Source: Bacillota bacterium (lineage in GTDB: Bacteria > Bacillota > Clostridia > Lachnospirales > Lachnospiraceae). Taken from it: a stretch of DNA of 14,521 bases. A program made the position numbers and the translations under genes. Shown here one piece after another: positions 14,430-14,521 of this stretch (position 1 is its first letter; each line of letters opens with the position of its first letter). Where the stretch lies: contig JAEZKA010000079.1 of the NCBI GenBank assembly GCA_023436225.1, positions 1-14,521 of the forward strand, written 5' to 3'. The notes under the pieces were generated by a model. It saw only the letters and a list, made by a program, of their open reading frames with translations. It had not been told where the DNA came from and ran no database searches.

Positions 14430-14521
14430 ATGAACAAAGCAGAATTAGTTGCAGCGATTGCAGAAAAAACAGATTTTTCAAAGAAGGATTCAGAGAAGGC
14501 TTTAAAGGCTTTCATCGATGT
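14430..14521 (+). CDS. hup: HU family DNA-binding protein, 5' part only
   Basis: The first 30 codons (MNKAELVAAIAEKTDFSKKD and EKALKAFID beyond it) match the helical N-terminus of HU, the small dimeric nucleoid protein that bends DNA. The gene, normally about 90 codons, continues past the right edge. GAGGAGG (14414-14420) lies 9 nt before ATG, a strong site fitting an abundant protein. It follows mazG in the conserved Clostridia order, where an S4-domain protein and yabP/yabQ-type sporulation genes usually come next. Confidence 0.93.
   Translation, partial: MNKAELVAAIAEKTDFSKKDSEKALKAFID

Overview
The window looks like ordinary chromosome from a spore-forming Clostridia bacterium, most likely a Lachnospiraceae member related to Lachnoclostridium or Anaerocolumna. 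The evidence is AT-rich coding sequence with strong AGGAGG ribosome binding sites, a full-length SpoVT, and the gene order spoVT - mazG - HU, which is typical of Clostridia. No transposase, integrase, phage gene, CRISPR array, tRNA or rRNA was seen.

Layout. (1) Positions 1-693, minus strand: the first 231 codons of a Pro/Thr/Gly/Ser-rich protein built largely of 16-residue repeats. It runs off the left edge, and a sporulation-sigma-like promoter lies just upstream. (2) Positions 891-6877, plus strand: four closely spaced genes, probably one operon. They encode a class I SAM methyltransferase with an HACD...PCCQH signature, a large membrane-anchored protein ending in a degenerate C39-like peptidase domain, an M29 metallo-aminopeptidase and a family 2 glycosyltransferase. 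(3) Positions 6982-7662, minus strand: a convergent PAP2-type membrane phosphatase. It has a clear promoter and an mRNA leader that starts with an 11-bp hairpin and carries a duplicated 13-mer. (4) Positions 8102-10336, plus strand: deoB (phosphopentomutase), a family 6 uracil/hypoxanthine-DNA glycosylase and dtd (D-aminoacyl-tRNA deacylase), ending at a near-ideal intrinsic terminator. (5) Positions 10573-12579: a NatA/NatB-like ABC exporter pair with its own sigma-A promoter. (6) From 12755 to the right edge: spoVT with its own terminator, then mazG with its own promoter, then the first 30 codons of an HU gene.

How the genes fit together. Segments 4 and 6 are mostly housekeeping and sanitation functions: pentose phosphate salvage from nucleosides, removal of deaminated purines from DNA, removal of D-amino acids from tRNA, and hydrolysis of non-canonical NTPs. 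SpoVT, and possibly the repeat protein, belong to sporulation. The joint role of the 891-6877 operon is not known to me. The least explained items are the repeat protein, the catalytically dead-looking C39-like membrane protein, and the hairpin/repeat leader at 7663-7770.
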